Source: Promicromonospora sp042731755
GTDB taxonomy: Bacteria > Actinomycetota > Actinomycetes > Actinomycetales > Cellulomonadaceae
Reading direction: 5' to 3'
Assembly (NCBI RefSeq): GCF_042731755.1
Contig: NZ_JBHWLR010000004.1
Span: 62,001 to 126,000 of the forward strand
DNA: 64,000 nt
Below the pieces are notes generated by a model. That model was given only the letters and a program-made list of their open reading frames with translations, was not told the DNA's origin and made no database searches. The number at the start of each line of letters is the position of its first letter. The stretch's first letter is position 1. This document shows, piece by piece, positions 49,024-57,348 of the stretch. Both the position numbers and the translations under genes were made by a program.

Positions 49024-50946
49024 ATGTCCGTCCTCGCGAACCCCCGCCGAACCCGGCTCGTCGCCGAGCTCGTGGCCGACGTGACCATCGGTCAGGACTC
49101 CACCACGGCAGACACCTCGGCGTCCACGGCCGCGAACGGCATCCCCGCTGCCGAAGGCCTGGACGTGCGCGACTGGGTCGCCCGCGTCGCCGAGCTCACG
49201 CAGCCGGTCGAGATCGTCTGGTGCGACGGCTCGGCCGACGAGAAGCAGCGCCTCATCGACCAGATGCTGGCCGCGGGCACGCTCGTCGCCCTGAACCAGG
49301 AGAAGCGGCCGGGCTCGTACCTGGCGCGCTCCAACCCGGCCGACGTCGCCCGCGTCGAGTCGCGCACCTTCATCTGCTCGCAGGACGAGGAGGACGCCGG
49401 CCCCACGAACAACTGGGTGGCGCCCGCCGACATGCGCACGGAGCTGGAGGGCGTCTTCGAGGGCTCGATGAAGGGCCGCACCATGTACGTGGTGCCCTTC
49501 TCGATGGGCCCGGTGGGCGGCCCCATCTCGCAGGTGGGCATCGAGCTCACCGACTCGCCCTACGTCGTCGTCTCCATGCACGTCATGACGCGCGTCTCGG
49601 ACGAGATCCTGCGCCTGATCGACGCCGGCCAGCAGTGGGTCCCCGCCGTGCACTCGGTGGGCGCGCCCCTGGCCGAGGGCGAGGCGGACGTGGCCTGGCC
49701 GTGCAGCGACACCAAGTACATCGTGCACTTCCCGGAGAGCCGCGAGATCTGGTCGTACGGCTCCGGCTACGGCGGCAACGCCCTGCTCGGCAAGAAGTGC
49801 TTCGCGCTGCGGATCGCCTCGGCGATGGCGCGCGACGAGGGCTGGCTCGCCGAGCACATGCTGCTGATCCGCATCACCTCGCCCGAGCAGCGCCAGTACC
49901 ACCTGGCCGCCGCCTTCCCGAGCGCGTGCGGCAAGACGAACCTCGCGATGCTGCAGCCCACGATCCCGGGCTGGAAGGTCGAGACCCTCGGCGACGACAT
50001 CGTGTGGATGCGCCCCGGCCCCGACGGCACGCTGCGCGCCATCAACCCGGAGGCCGGCTTCTTCGGCGTCGCGCCCGGCACCGGCGTCGACACCAACCCG
50101 ACCGCCGTCGCGACGTTCGACCGCGACACCATCTTCACCAACGTGGCGCTGACCGACGAGGGCGACGTCTGGTGGGAGGGCCTCACGGCCGAGCCCCCGG
50201 CGCACCTGACCGACTGGCAGGGCGACGACTGGACGCCGGACTCCGAGACCCCGGCGGCGCACCCGAACTCCCGCTTCACCGTGTCCGCCGCGCAGTGCCC
50301 GACCATCGCGGACACCTGGGAGGACCCGGCGGGCGTGCCGGTCGACGCGATCGTCTTCGGCGGTCGCCGCGCCAGCAACGTGCCGCTCGTGGCGGAGTCG
50401 TTCGGCTGGGAGCACGGCGTGTTCATGGGCGCCACCATCTCCTCGGAGCGCACGGCCGCCGCCGAGGGCGCGCTCGGCGAGCTGCGCCGCGACCCCTTCG
50501 CGATGCTCCCGTTCTGCGGCTACAACATGGCCGACCACTGGGCGCACTGGCTGGAGGTCGGCGCGGGCATCGAGGAGTCGAAGCGCCCGCGGATCTTCCA
50601 GGTCAACTGGTTCCGCCGGGGCGAGGACGGCCGCTTCCTGTGGCCCGGGTTCGGCGAGAACTCGCGCGTGATCGAGTGGATCGTGGGCCAGGTCGAGGCC
50701 GGCCGCGGTCTGCGCGAGGACACCTCCGTGGCCACGCCGGTGGGCAGCCTGCCCGCGCCCGGCACCCTGAACCTGGACGGCATCGACGTGCCCGACGCCG
50801 ACATGGCCGCGCTCTTCGACGTGCCGACCGCGCCGTGGCAGGCCGAGGCCGACCTGACCGAGGAGTTCTTCGACCGGTTCGGCGACCACACGCCGACGGC
50901 GCTGCGCGCCCAGCTCGACGCCCTGCGGGAGCGTCTGGCCCGATGA
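49024..50946 (+). CDS. pckG: Phosphoenolpyruvate carboxykinase (GTP)
   Basis: This 640-residue GTP-dependent PEPCK converts oxaloacetate and GTP to phosphoenolpyruvate, CO2 and GDP, the entry step of gluconeogenesis. The P-loop is AAFPSACGKTNLAML and the reactive cysteine lies inside it. RPGSYLARSNPADVARVESRTFICS marks the substrate site, and FGGRRASNVPLVAESFGWEHGVFMGATISSE is the family signature. I start at ATG 49024, five bases after GGAGC. The open frame begins 30 nt earlier. It is divergent from ramB. Confidence 0.97.
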   Translation: MSVLANPRRTRLVAELVADVTIGQDSTTADTSASTAANGIPAAEGLDVRDWVARVAELTQPVEIVWCDGSADEKQRLIDQMLAAGTLVALNQEKRPGSYLARSNPADVARVESRTFICSQDEEDAGPTNNWVAPADMRTELEGVFEGSMKGRTMYVVPFSMGPVGGPISQVGIELTDSPYVVVSMHVMTRVSDEILRLIDAGQQWVPAVHSVGAPLAEGEADVAWPCSDTKYIVHFPESREIWSYGSGYGGNALLGKKCFALRIASAMARDEGWLAEHMLLIRITSPEQRQYHLAAAFPSACGKTNLAMLQPTIPGWKVETLGDDIVWMRPGPDGTLRAINPEAGFFGVAPGTGVDTNPTAVATFDRDTIFTNVALTDEGDVWWEGLTAEPPAHLTDWQGDDWTPDSETPAAHPNSRFTVSAAQCPTIADTWEDPAGVPVDAIVFGGRRASNVPLVAESFGWEHGVFMGATISSERTAAAEGALGELRRDPFAMLPFCGYNMADHWAHWLEVGAGIEESKRPRIFQVNWFRRGEDGRFLWPGFGENSRVIEWIVGQVEAGRGLREDTSVATPVGSLPAPGTLNLDGIDVPDADMAALFDVPTAPWQAEADLTEEFFDRFGDHTPTALRAQLDALRERLAR

Positions 50947-50957
50947 TCTCGGGCGGC

Positions 50958-51050
50958 TGACGGCGCGACCTTCTCGGGTGGCTACCCGTCGCGCCGTCGG
51001 CCGTCCGAACAGATTTCCCCGGCCGGGTTATTGAGGCATCCCGGCCGGGG
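50958..51050. terminator. Two hairpins between convergent pckG and trpS
   Basis: GACGGCGCGAC pairs with GTCGCGCCGTC (about 50958-51000), and CCCCGGCCGGG (51017-51027) pairs perfectly with CCCGGCCGGGG (51040-51050), followed on the plus strand by a short T-rich stretch. They should stop transcription from both sides. Confidence 0.65.
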
Positions 51051-51100
51051 ATCTCCTTTGTCCACAGGCGTGTTCGTCCACAGGCCTGTGGACCGTGCGC

Positions 51101-52258
51101 TCAGTAGCGCATCCCCATCAGCCCGCGGACGTCGTCCAGGGTGCGGTCCGCGATCTCGTTCGCCCGCGCGTTGCCCCGGGCGAGCACCTCGTCCAGGTAC
51201 CGCGGGCCGGCGGAGGCGAGCTCCCGGCGTCGGGCACGGAGGGGGCGCAGGCCCTCCACGACCGCCTCGGTGACCACCGCCTTGAGCCGCCCGGCGCCCG
51301 CCGCGCCGACCTCCTCGGCAAGGGCCTCGGGCGACGTCCCGGTGAAGTACGCGCCGATCTGGAGCAGGTTGGCGATCTCCGGCCGACGCTCCGGCTCGTA
51401 GGTGATGGTGCGCTCCGCGTCGGTCTTCGCACGCCTGAAGAAGGTGGCCGTGTCGTCCTCCGAGGCCCGCAGCTCCAGCGCGTTGCCGCGCGACTTGGAC
51501 ATCCGGCGGCCGTCACTGCCGAGCACGGTGGTCGACGGCGCGATGAGCGCGTCCGGCTCCGGAAAGTACGGGCGGGCGGCCGAGTACCGCTGGTTGAACC
51601 GCCGGGCCACGGTCCGGGTGATCTCCAGGTGCGGCAGCTGGTCCACGCCGACCGGCACCAGGTTGCCGTGGCAGAACAGGATGTCGGCGGCCTGGTGGAC
51701 CGGGTAGGTGAGCAGCAGGCCCGAGATGCCGCGCTTCTGCCGCAGCACGGCCGCCTCGGCCTCCGACTTCACCGTGGGGTTGCGCTCCAGCTCGGACACC
51801 GTGACCAGCGACAGGAACGGCAGCAGGAGCTGGTTGAGGGCCGGCACGGCCGAGTGCGTGAAGACGGTGCTGCGCGCGGGGTCGAGGCCCGCCGCGAGGT
51901 AGTCGAGCAGCACCTCGCGGACCGTGGCGTGCAGGTCGCCGGCGTCGTCGCGGTCGGTGATGACCTGGTAGTCGGCGACGATGAGGAACACCTCGACGCC
52001 CAGGTCCTGGAGGCGCACGCGGTTGGCGACCGTGCCCAGCAGGTGCCCCAGGTGCAGGGCTCCGGTGGGACGGTCGCCGGTGAGCACCCGGTACTCCCCC
52101 GGGTTTCGGGCGATCCGGTCCTCCAGCACGGCGGTGCGCTCGCGCGCCGCCGCCGCGGAGCGGGTGGTGCTGCGCTTCTCGCGGGCGGCGTCGAGGTCGA
52201 GCAGGGCGCCAGGGGCGGACGACGTCGGGGCCGCCTCGGGCGGCAGGGTCATGGACAT
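51101..52258 (-). CDS. trpS: Tryptophan--tRNA ligase, attenuation-controlled
   Basis: This 385-residue class I aminoacyl-tRNA synthetase charges tRNA-Trp. The HIGH-type motif is PTGALHLGHLLG near residues 65-75 and the KMSKS motif is GRRMSKSRGN. About 45 residues precede the catalytic core, an N-terminal extension compared with E. coli TrpRS. ATG 52258 follows GAGGAG by eight bases. Upstream is a complete tryptophan leader: a 14-residue peptide with two adjacent Trp codons, a pause hairpin and a terminator. In Streptomyces, a similar arrangement controls an auxiliary, indolmycin-resistant TrpRS. Whether this is the only trpS in the genome cannot be told from the window. Confidence 0.95.
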   Translation of the reverse strand: MSMTLPPEAAPTSSAPGALLDLDAAREKRSTTRSAAAARERTAVLEDRIARNPGEYRVLTGDRPTGALHLGHLLGTVANRVRLQDLGVEVFLIVADYQVITDRDDAGDLHATVREVLLDYLAAGLDPARSTVFTHSAVPALNQLLLPFLSLVTVSELERNPTVKSEAEAAVLRQKRGISGLLLTYPVHQAADILFCHGNLVPVGVDQLPHLEITRTVARRFNQRYSAARPYFPEPDALIAPSTTVLGSDGRRMSKSRGNALELRASEDDTATFFRRAKTDAERTITYEPERRPEIANLLQIGAYFTGTSPEALAEEVGAAGAGRLKAVVTEAVVEGLRPLRARRRELASAGPRYLDEVLARGNARANEIADRTLDDVRGLMGMRY

Positions 52259-52301
52259 GCTGGGTCTCCTCGGTCAGGGAGCCGCCCGCGCACGACGTCG
52301 G

Positions 52302-52348
52302 GCACAGAAAAGTCCCGGGCTGCGGCGGGCAGCTCGGGACTTCTGTGC
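52302..52348 (-). terminator. trpS attenuator terminator hairpin
   Basis: On the minus strand AGTCCCGAGCTGC pairs with GCAGCCCGGGACT around a CCGCC loop (52311-52341), with one A/C mismatch, and is followed by TTTTCTG. Part of its rising arm (GCTGC) is complementary to GCAGC of the pause hairpin, so an alternative anti-terminator can form. It lies 44 nt upstream of the trpS ATG. Confidence 0.8.
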
Positions 52349-52364
52349 GGGTGGGCGCGTCAGG

Positions 52365-52409
52365 TCACGGCTGCGGGTGCAGCCGCCACCAGTTCAGCCC
52401 GTGCGTCAT
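52365..52409 (-). CDS. trpS leader peptide
   Basis: A 14-codon open frame, MTHGLNWWRLHPQP, with two consecutive Trp codons (TGGTGG), lies 107 nt upstream of trpS and ends at TGA 52367-52365. The bases following WW form the perfect 7-bp pause hairpin CGGCTGC-ACCC-GCAGCCG (52368-52385). When charged tRNA-Trp is scarce, a ribosome stalled at the Trp codons would cover arm 1 and let arm 2 (GCAGC) pair with arm 3 (GCTGC), so the terminator fails to form and trpS is expressed. It is too short for standard gene calling. Confidence 0.85.
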   Translation of the reverse strand: MTHGLNWWRLHPQP

Positions 52410-52455
52410 GTGGCCAGGGTAGGCGGGGGCGCGGCGGCGATCAAGGGACCGCGCC

Positions 52456-52486
52456 TTGCTCTCAACCTTGGTTGAGGTTCTAGCGT
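52456..52486 (+). promoter_or_regulatory. MerR-type promoter of the quinone oxidoreductase gene
   Basis: TTGCTC (-35, 52456-52461) and TAGCGT (-10, 52481-52486) are separated by 19 bp, and the spacer holds the dyad CTCAACC-TT-GGTTGAG. An overlong spacer filled by a dyad is the hallmark of promoters activated by MerR-family proteins. A related dyad precedes the VOC gene at 54880-54898. Confidence 0.65.
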
Positions 52487-52535
52487 GGCCGTCCGAGGCG
52501 GGCCACAGGGGCCGGCCGGGGCGAGGGAGAGCAAC

Positions 52536-53507
52536 ATGCGGGCCATCGAGGTACACGAGTTCGGCGGGCCCGAGGTGCTGGTCGCCCGGGACGTCCCGGA
52601 CCCGGTCGCAGGCCCGGGCCAGGTGGTGGTACGGCTGGTCGCGGCCGACGTCATCTTTCTCGACACCCTGCTGCGCGGCGGATGGGGCGGCGAGATCTTC
52701 CCGCTGCGGCCGCCCTACGTCCCCGGGACCGGCGGGGCAGGCCGGGTCGAGTCGGTCGGGAGCGGGGTGGACGCGGCCTGGGTCGGGCGCCCGGTCGTCG
52801 TCCACGGGCCGGGCTACGCGGAGCTGGTCGCCGCGGACCTCGGCGACGTCGTGCCCGTGCCGGACGGCCTGGGCCTGACCGAGGCCGCGGCCCTCATGAC
52901 CGACGGCGTGACCGCGCTGCGACTGACCCGGCACGCTCCGGCCGGCGCCGACGGGGCGCCCTGGGTGCTGGTCGCGGCGGCGGCGGGCGGCGCCGGCTCG
53001 CTGGCGGTGCAGATCCTGCGCGACGCCGGCGCGCGGGTGGTCGCGGCGGCCCGCGGCGACGCCAAGCTGAGCCTGGCCCGCGAGCTGGGCGCGGAGGTCT
53101 CCGTCGACTACACGGAGCCGGGCTGGACGGAGCGGGTGCGTGCGGCGACCGGCGGCCCCGGCGTCGCGCTGGCGCTGGACGGCGCCGGTGGCGCCCTCGG
53201 CGCAGAGGTCTTCGAGACCGTGGCCGACGGCGGGCGGTTCGTCACCTACGGCACGTCCAGCGGTCAGTTCACCGCGGTCGATCCCCTGGTCGCCGAGCAG
53301 CGCCGGATCGAGGTGATCAACGAGCTCGCGGGCGGCCCGCCGGCCCCGGAGCTCGTCCGCACCCTCTTGACGCAGGTGCTGGACCTGGCGGCCGCGGGCC
53401 GGGTGCGGCCCGCCATCGGCGCAACCTTCCCCCTGGCCGACGCCGCGGCCGCCCACACCTCGCTGGCCGAGCGCCGGACGGTCGGCAAGTCGCTGCTGCT
53501 GGTCTGA
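52536..53507 (+). CDS. Zinc-independent quinone oxidoreductase / medium-chain dehydrogenase
   Basis: This 323-residue medium-chain reductase resembles NADPH:quinone oxidoreductases. It opens MRAIEVHEFGGPEVLVARDVPDPVAGPGQVVVRL, has VPGTGGAGRVESVG in the substrate lobe, and binds NADPH through VLVAAAAGGAGSLAVQIL. No zinc ligands are visible. ATG 52536 follows GAGGGAG. It probably reduces quinones or reactive carbonyls with NADPH in the cytoplasm. The MerR-type promoter upstream suggests induction by a stress signal. No MerR gene lies nearby. Confidence 0.88.
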   Translation: MRAIEVHEFGGPEVLVARDVPDPVAGPGQVVVRLVAADVIFLDTLLRGGWGGEIFPLRPPYVPGTGGAGRVESVGSGVDAAWVGRPVVVHGPGYAELVAADLGDVVPVPDGLGLTEAAALMTDGVTALRLTRHAPAGADGAPWVLVAAAAGGAGSLAVQILRDAGARVVAAARGDAKLSLARELGAEVSVDYTEPGWTERVRAATGGPGVALALDGAGGALGAEVFETVADGGRFVTYGTSSGQFTAVDPLVAEQRRIEVINELAGGPPAPELVRTLLTQVLDLAAAGRVRPAIGATFPLADAAAAHTSLAERRTVGKSLLLV

Positions 53508-53599
53508 CGAGGCGCTGCCCGGCGGGCCTGCCGGACGGTGCGGCCGCGCTGCCGGACGGCGAGGACGACGCCCCGCCGTCCGGCAGCGAGAATGGTCCC

Positions 53600-54106
53600 G
53601 TGCCGCATCCGTCTGACGCCCCCGCGCCGCCCGAGAATCCCCTCGCCCACATCGTCTACTTCGAGCCACGCATCCCCGGGAACACCGGGTCCGCGATCCG
53701 GCTCGCCGCCGTGACGGGAGCGCGGCTGCACCTCGTGGAACCGCTGGGCTTCGACCTGTCGGAGGCCAAGCTGAAGCGCGCCGGCCTCGACTACCACGAC
53801 CTCGCCGTCATGGACGTGCACCCGTCGCTCGACGCGGCCCTCGATGCGCTGCCCGAGGCCCGGGTGTTCGCGTTCACGACCCGCGCGACCACGCGCTTCA
53901 CCGACGTCGAGTACCGGCCGGGCGACGTGCTGCTGTTCGGTCCGGAGCCCACCGGGCTGCCGCCCGAGGCGCTCAAGCACCCCCGCGTCACCGACGAGCT
54001 GCGCATCCCGATGCTGCCGGGCCGCCGGTCGCTCAACCTGACCAACGCGGCGTCGATCGCGGTGTACGAGGTATGGCGGCAGGCAGGGTTCGCCGAGGGG
54101 GCGTGA
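53600..54106 (+). CDS. trmL: tRNA (cytidine/uridine-34 2'-O)-methyltransferase TrmL
   Basis: This 168-residue SPOUT methyltransferase methylates the 2'-OH of the wobble base in tRNA-Leu species, as known for E. coli TrmL. Landmarks are HIVYFEPRIPGNTGSAIRLAAVTGARLHLVEPLGFDL, then DVLLFGPEPTGLPPEAL (AdoMet knot), and IPMLPGRRSLNLTNAASIAVYEVWRQ, which closes the trefoil knot. GTG 53600 is preceded by GAGAAT six bases upstream, a leaderless pattern; the longer frame upstream is a shadow of the oxidoreductase gene. Confidence 0.92.
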   Translation: MPHPSDAPAPPENPLAHIVYFEPRIPGNTGSAIRLAAVTGARLHLVEPLGFDLSEAKLKRAGLDYHDLAVMDVHPSLDAALDALPEARVFAFTTRATTRFTDVEYRPGDVLLFGPEPTGLPPEALKHPRVTDELRIPMLPGRRSLNLTNAASIAVYEVWRQAGFAEGA

Positions 54107-54113
54107 GGTTCGG

Positions 54114-54866
54114 CTACGGCCGCACCACCAGTACCCGGCCCGGGGCCAGCTCGTACCGGCCGGGCACGACGCCGGGGCTCGACGGTCCCGACTGCGCGAC
54201 CACGGTCACGGGCGGCTCGCCCACCACGCGGTCCGACGTCGGGAACCAGTTGCGGCCCACGCTGACCAGGATGAGCATGCCGTCGATGTGCCCGGCCGGG
54301 CTGAACGTCGCCGACCCGGTCGGGTAGCGGCCGATCCCGGCCTCGGTGAGCCGGTCGGCGGTGCCCACGACGTCGGGCACCGCGATGCCCACCTCGCTCA
54401 CGGACAGCAGGTCGTCCGGCCCGAACGGTTCCGACGGGCTTGGCTGGGTGCCGGGGGCGTGCGGGCTCGAGGCCTTCGCTCCCGCGCCGCGCCCGGCACC
54501 CAGGTCTCGGGGGAGATCACGGCGCGCGATGACTTCCAGGACCGAGCGGTCCGGCCCCGGGAAGTACAGCGACCGCGCGTTCCAGGCGGCCTGCGCCTCG
54601 AACTCCGTGCGGTCGCCGTCGCTCAGCAGACCGGGCCCCGCCGCCAGGAACGCGCGGGCGGCGTCGAACCGCGCGTCGTCGATCAGGAACGCGTAGTGCT
54701 GGTCGCCCGCGGCGTCGGCGTCCTCGCGGAAGCGCAGGACCGTGCGCCCGACGGTGACCTCGACCGCGCCGATCTCCTTGCTGACCGGCAGGCCGAGGAC
54801 CGTCTCGTAGTACGCGGCCGTCTCGGCGATCGAGCGGGTCACCGTGTCGATGCTGATGATCTCCAT
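54114..54866 (-). CDS. VOC (glyoxalase/bleomycin-resistance fold) family protein
   Basis: This 250-residue protein has two VOC half-domains: IISIDTVTRSIAETAAYYETVLGLPVSKEIGAVEVTVGRTVLRF (N-terminal) and LLSVSEVGIAVPDVVGTADRLTEAGIGRYPTGS (C-terminal), joined by a linker rich in Gly and Pro. VOC proteins bind metal and act on small electrophiles or antibiotics; the substrate cannot be read here. Its MerR-type promoter matches that of the nearby quinone oxidoreductase. The -10 lies seven bases before ATG 54866, so the mRNA is probably leaderless. Confidence 0.85.
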   Translation of the reverse strand: MEIISIDTVTRSIAETAAYYETVLGLPVSKEIGAVEVTVGRTVLRFREDADAAGDQHYAFLIDDARFDAARAFLAAGPGLLSDGDRTEFEAQAAWNARSLYFPGPDRSVLEVIARRDLPRDLGAGRGAGAKASSPHAPGTQPSPSEPFGPDDLLSVSEVGIAVPDVVGTADRLTEAGIGRYPTGSATFSPAGHIDGMLILVSVGRNWFPTSDRVVGEPPVTVVAQSGPSSPGVVPGRYELAPGRVLVVRP

Positions 54867-54873
54867 GCGGCCC

Positions 54874-54904
54874 AGCCAACAACCTCAACGACGGTTGAGG
54901 TCAA
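54874..54904 (-). promoter_or_regulatory. MerR-type promoter of the VOC gene
   Basis: On the minus strand TTGACC (54904-54899) is followed after 19 bp by TTGGCT (54879-54874). The spacer contains CTCAACC-GTC-GTTGAGG, the same dyad as at 52462-52480. Both genes should answer to one MerR-family activator encoded outside this window. Confidence 0.6.
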
Positions 54905-54919
54905 GCGGGTGCCGCCGGC

Positions 54920-55588
54920 CTACGCCAGCAGCCAGGACCCCGCGCGGCGCAGCAGGTCCTGGTGCCCCGCCGAGGCGAACGAGCGGACGTCGTGGCCGAG
55001 CCCCGAGTACACGCTGCGGCCGCCGTGCGCCTCGTTGACCCACAGGACCGGGTGCGGGGCGCCGTCGTCGTCCAGGGTGGTGCCGAGCACGCGTGTCTCC
55101 GGGGCGACGCGGAGCCGGCAGTACCGCTCGTCGAAGGCCTCGACCACGCTCAGGCCCTCGGTGAGGGGGTGGCCGATAGTCAGCTCGAAGCGGGCGGTGC
55201 CGATCGGCGGGTGCATCGACTCGCCCGGGATCCAGCGTCCGCCGAGCACCGCCTCCCAGTCGGGCGCGTCGTAGAAGGTGTTCGCCGCCTGGTGCAGCCC
55301 GAGCACGGCGCCCCCGGCCCGCGCCCAGGCGGACAGCCGGTCGTGGACGGGTCGCCAGTCGTCGTCGGACCCGTCGAAGTCGGCATCCCGGCGGCCCGTC
55401 CCGCCGTTGACGACCAGCAGGTCCACGGAGTCCAGGTCGTCCAGCGCGTGGCGGAACAGCCCGCGCACCTCGACGGCCCCCAGCTCACCGAGGATCCCGG
55501 CCGCCACGTGCGACGTCGCCGCGTGGTCGTGCCAGGGGTCCTCGTAACGTCCACGGCCGGAGAGGATGAGGATGCGGCGTTGCGTCAT
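54920..55588 (-). CDS. ThuA-domain protein
   Basis: This 222-residue protein has the ThuA (trehalose utilisation-like, class I amidotransferase-like) fold: RRILILSGRGRYEDPWHDHAATSHVAAGILGEL, then VDLLVVNGGTGRRDADF, and GGAVLGLHQAANTFYDAPDWEAVLGGRWIPGE. The family is linked to sugar utilisation, but its reaction is not well established. ATG 55588 begins directly before TQRRILIL; the frame is open for nine more codons. It is cytoplasmic, with no neighbour clearly related to it. Confidence 0.85.
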   Translation of the reverse strand: MTQRRILILSGRGRYEDPWHDHAATSHVAAGILGELGAVEVRGLFRHALDDLDSVDLLVVNGGTGRRDADFDGSDDDWRPVHDRLSAWARAGGAVLGLHQAANTFYDAPDWEAVLGGRWIPGESMHPPIGTARFELTIGHPLTEGLSVVEAFDERYCRLRVAPETRVLGTTLDDDGAPHPVLWVNEAHGGRSVYSGLGHDVRSFASAGHQDLLRRAGSWLLA

Positions 55589-55712
55589 GCGCCCGATCCT
55601 GCCATCGCGACACACCGACGCGGCGCCGGCGCCGGGCGGCGGACGCCGAACGTAGGCTTCGTCGCTCCTACAGTGCTCATAAAGCGACCAGCCCTACGCT
55701 CGACGGCCCCAC

Positions 55713-56684
55713 CTACGGGAGCACCAGGAGCTTGCCTCGCGACTCGCCCGAAGCCAGCCGGCGGAAGGCCTCGACTCCGTCGTCGAGGGCGTAGCGGCGG
55801 TCGATCCTGGGGCGCACGGCGCCCGAGGCGAGCAGCCCCGCGAGCTCGTCCAGGTCGGCGCGGCGGTTCGGGTGCCAGGCGAAGGTGCCGATCCGGGTGC
55901 CGGTCAACGCGCCGACGACCGGGCCGAGCAGCGCCTTCTCCGCGAACGAGCCCATCCGCCGCGCGATCAGCACGTACCGGCCGCCCGGCGCCAGGCAGCG
56001 GCGGACCGCCGCGACGGACCGGGTGTCGGCGATGTCCAGCACCACGTCGAACCGCCGGCCGGAGCGCGTGACGTCCTCCTCGCGGTAGTCGATCACCTCG
56101 TCCGCACCCAGCTCGCGGAGCAGCGCCAGCCTGTCACCGTGGTCGACGGCGGTGACCTCCCCGCCCCGAGCCTTCGCGATCTGCACCGCGAACGGCCCCA
56201 CGCAGCCGCCCGCGCCGTTGACCAGCACGCGCTCCCCCGGCCGGATCGGCCCGGCAGCGCGCAGACCTTGCAGGGCGAGCGAGCCCGAGTGCGGCACGGT
56301 GGCCGCGTCCTCGAACGGGACCTGATCCGGGAGCGGGGAGAGGGCGGACGCCGGGAGGCACACCCGGTCGGCCAGCGCGCCGTGCCCGCTGTCGAAGAGG
56401 TCGGCCCAGACGCGGTCGCCCGGGCGCAGACCGGTCACGTCCGTACCGACCATCTCGACCGTCCCTGCGACGTCGAGGCCGACCCGCCGGTTAGTCGGCC
56501 GCAACAGGCCCGTGGCCACGCGGGCGACGCGCGGGCGGCCGAGCAAGTGGTCGAGGTCAGCCGTGTTCAGCGAGGCGGCCGCGACCCGGACGACCGCCTC
56601 GCCCGGGCCCGGCTCGGGCTGCTCGACGGCGGCGACCCGCAGGACGTCCACAGGACCGTACCGGTCGCGGACCACCGCCCTCAC
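55713..56684 (-). CDS. NAD(P)-dependent alcohol dehydrogenase family protein
   Basis: This 323-residue medium-chain dehydrogenase lacks zinc ligands. It opens VRAVVRDRYGPVDVLRVAAVEQPEPGPGEAVVRVAAASLNTADL, has GLDVAGTVEMVG in the catalytic lobe and VLVNGAGGCVGPFAVQIAKARG as coenzyme motif. It resembles the reticulon-4-interacting/quinone reductase-like group. GTG 56684 overlaps the stop of the F420-type gene by 4 nt (GTGA), so the two are translated together and controlled by the TetR operators upstream. The substrate is unknown. Confidence 0.85.
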   Translation of the reverse strand: MRAVVRDRYGPVDVLRVAAVEQPEPGPGEAVVRVAAASLNTADLDHLLGRPRVARVATGLLRPTNRRVGLDVAGTVEMVGTDVTGLRPGDRVWADLFDSGHGALADRVCLPASALSPLPDQVPFEDAATVPHSGSLALQGLRAAGPIRPGERVLVNGAGGCVGPFAVQIAKARGGEVTAVDHGDRLALLRELGADEVIDYREEDVTRSGRRFDVVLDIADTRSVAAVRRCLAPGGRYVLIARRMGSFAEKALLGPVVGALTGTRIGTFAWHPNRRADLDELAGLLASGAVRPRIDRRYALDDGVEAFRRLASGESRGKLLVLP

Positions 56685-57244
56685 GGCGCGGCGCCCGCTC
56701 CGTCGCGGGCGGCGGCCGGTCCGTCTTGGCCGGCAGCGGCCGCCGCGGAGGCCGCGCCGCCCGAGCCGGTCACCACGCGCCGCAGCGCGAGGAAGTCGGT
56801 GACCTTGAAGAGCCGTGCGACCCGCCGATCCACCGCAGTCAGGTAGGGCAGCGCCGCGGCCGGCTCGATGATCTCCGGGGTCACCACGTAGCTCTGCCCG
56901 TCGACCCGCAGCTCCGCCGAGCCGGCCGCCCGGACGTTCCGCAGCCAGTCCACGCCGGTGCCGTACGGGAGGTACACGAGGAAGTCGTCGTCCATCCGGT
57001 ACACGCCGATCGGCGTCGCGTACCGCACCCCGGACCTGCGCCCGACATGGCGGATCAGATCGTTGGACGAACCGGGCTCCCCCGCGTCCCGCAGCGTCCG
57101 GCGGTTGGTGACCCTCCGGTTGAACCGCCGGACGACCGCGAGCCCACGCCGGTTCTTGGTCCGCATGACCAGCACCAGCGCCGCGAACGCGGCGAGCCCC
57201 AGCACGAGGAGGGTCCCCACAACCCACAGGATCCAGGTCCACAT
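56681..57244 (-). CDS. Nitroreductase/deazaflavin-dependent (F420H2-type) oxidoreductase
   Basis: This 187-residue protein has an N-terminal membrane anchor (residues 4-26) and then the Ddn-like split beta-barrel: LIRHVGRRSGVRYATPIGVYRMDDDFLVYLPYGTGVDWLRNVRAAGSAELRVDGQSYVV. This family binds the deazaflavin F420 through the R-S-G-x-x-R/Y-x-T-P region and reduces quinones or nitro compounds. The C-terminal 30 residues are an Ala/Gly-rich tail. It heads a two-gene operon with two TetR-type dyads just before it and a divergent tetR gene. Confidence 0.82.
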   Translation of the reverse strand: MWTWILWVVGTLLVLGLAAFAALVLVMRTKNRRGLAVVRRFNRRVTNRRTLRDAGEPGSSNDLIRHVGRRSGVRYATPIGVYRMDDDFLVYLPYGTGVDWLRNVRAAGSAELRVDGQSYVVTPEIIEPAAALPYLTAVDRRVARLFKVTDFLALRRVVTGSGGAASAAAAAGQDGPAAARDGAGAAP

Positions 57245-57267
57245 GACGCACCGCCTTCCGGACGAGA

Positions 57268-57294
57268 CTTACGGCGTAAGCCTTACAACGTAAG
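57268..57294. promoter_or_regulatory. Double TetR operator CTTAC-N3-GTAAG
   Basis: Two perfect dyads, CTTACGGCGTAAG (57268-57280) and CTTACAACGTAAG (57282-57294), stand 14 bp apart in the divergent gap between the oxidoreductase operon and tetR. This is a classic arrangement for two TetR dimers repressing both directions. Confidence 0.8.
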
Positions 57295-57348
57295 GTAGGA
57301 CTGGCACGAGGCCCCGTCAAGGGTCCGCAGACGTAGGATCGCGAGACC

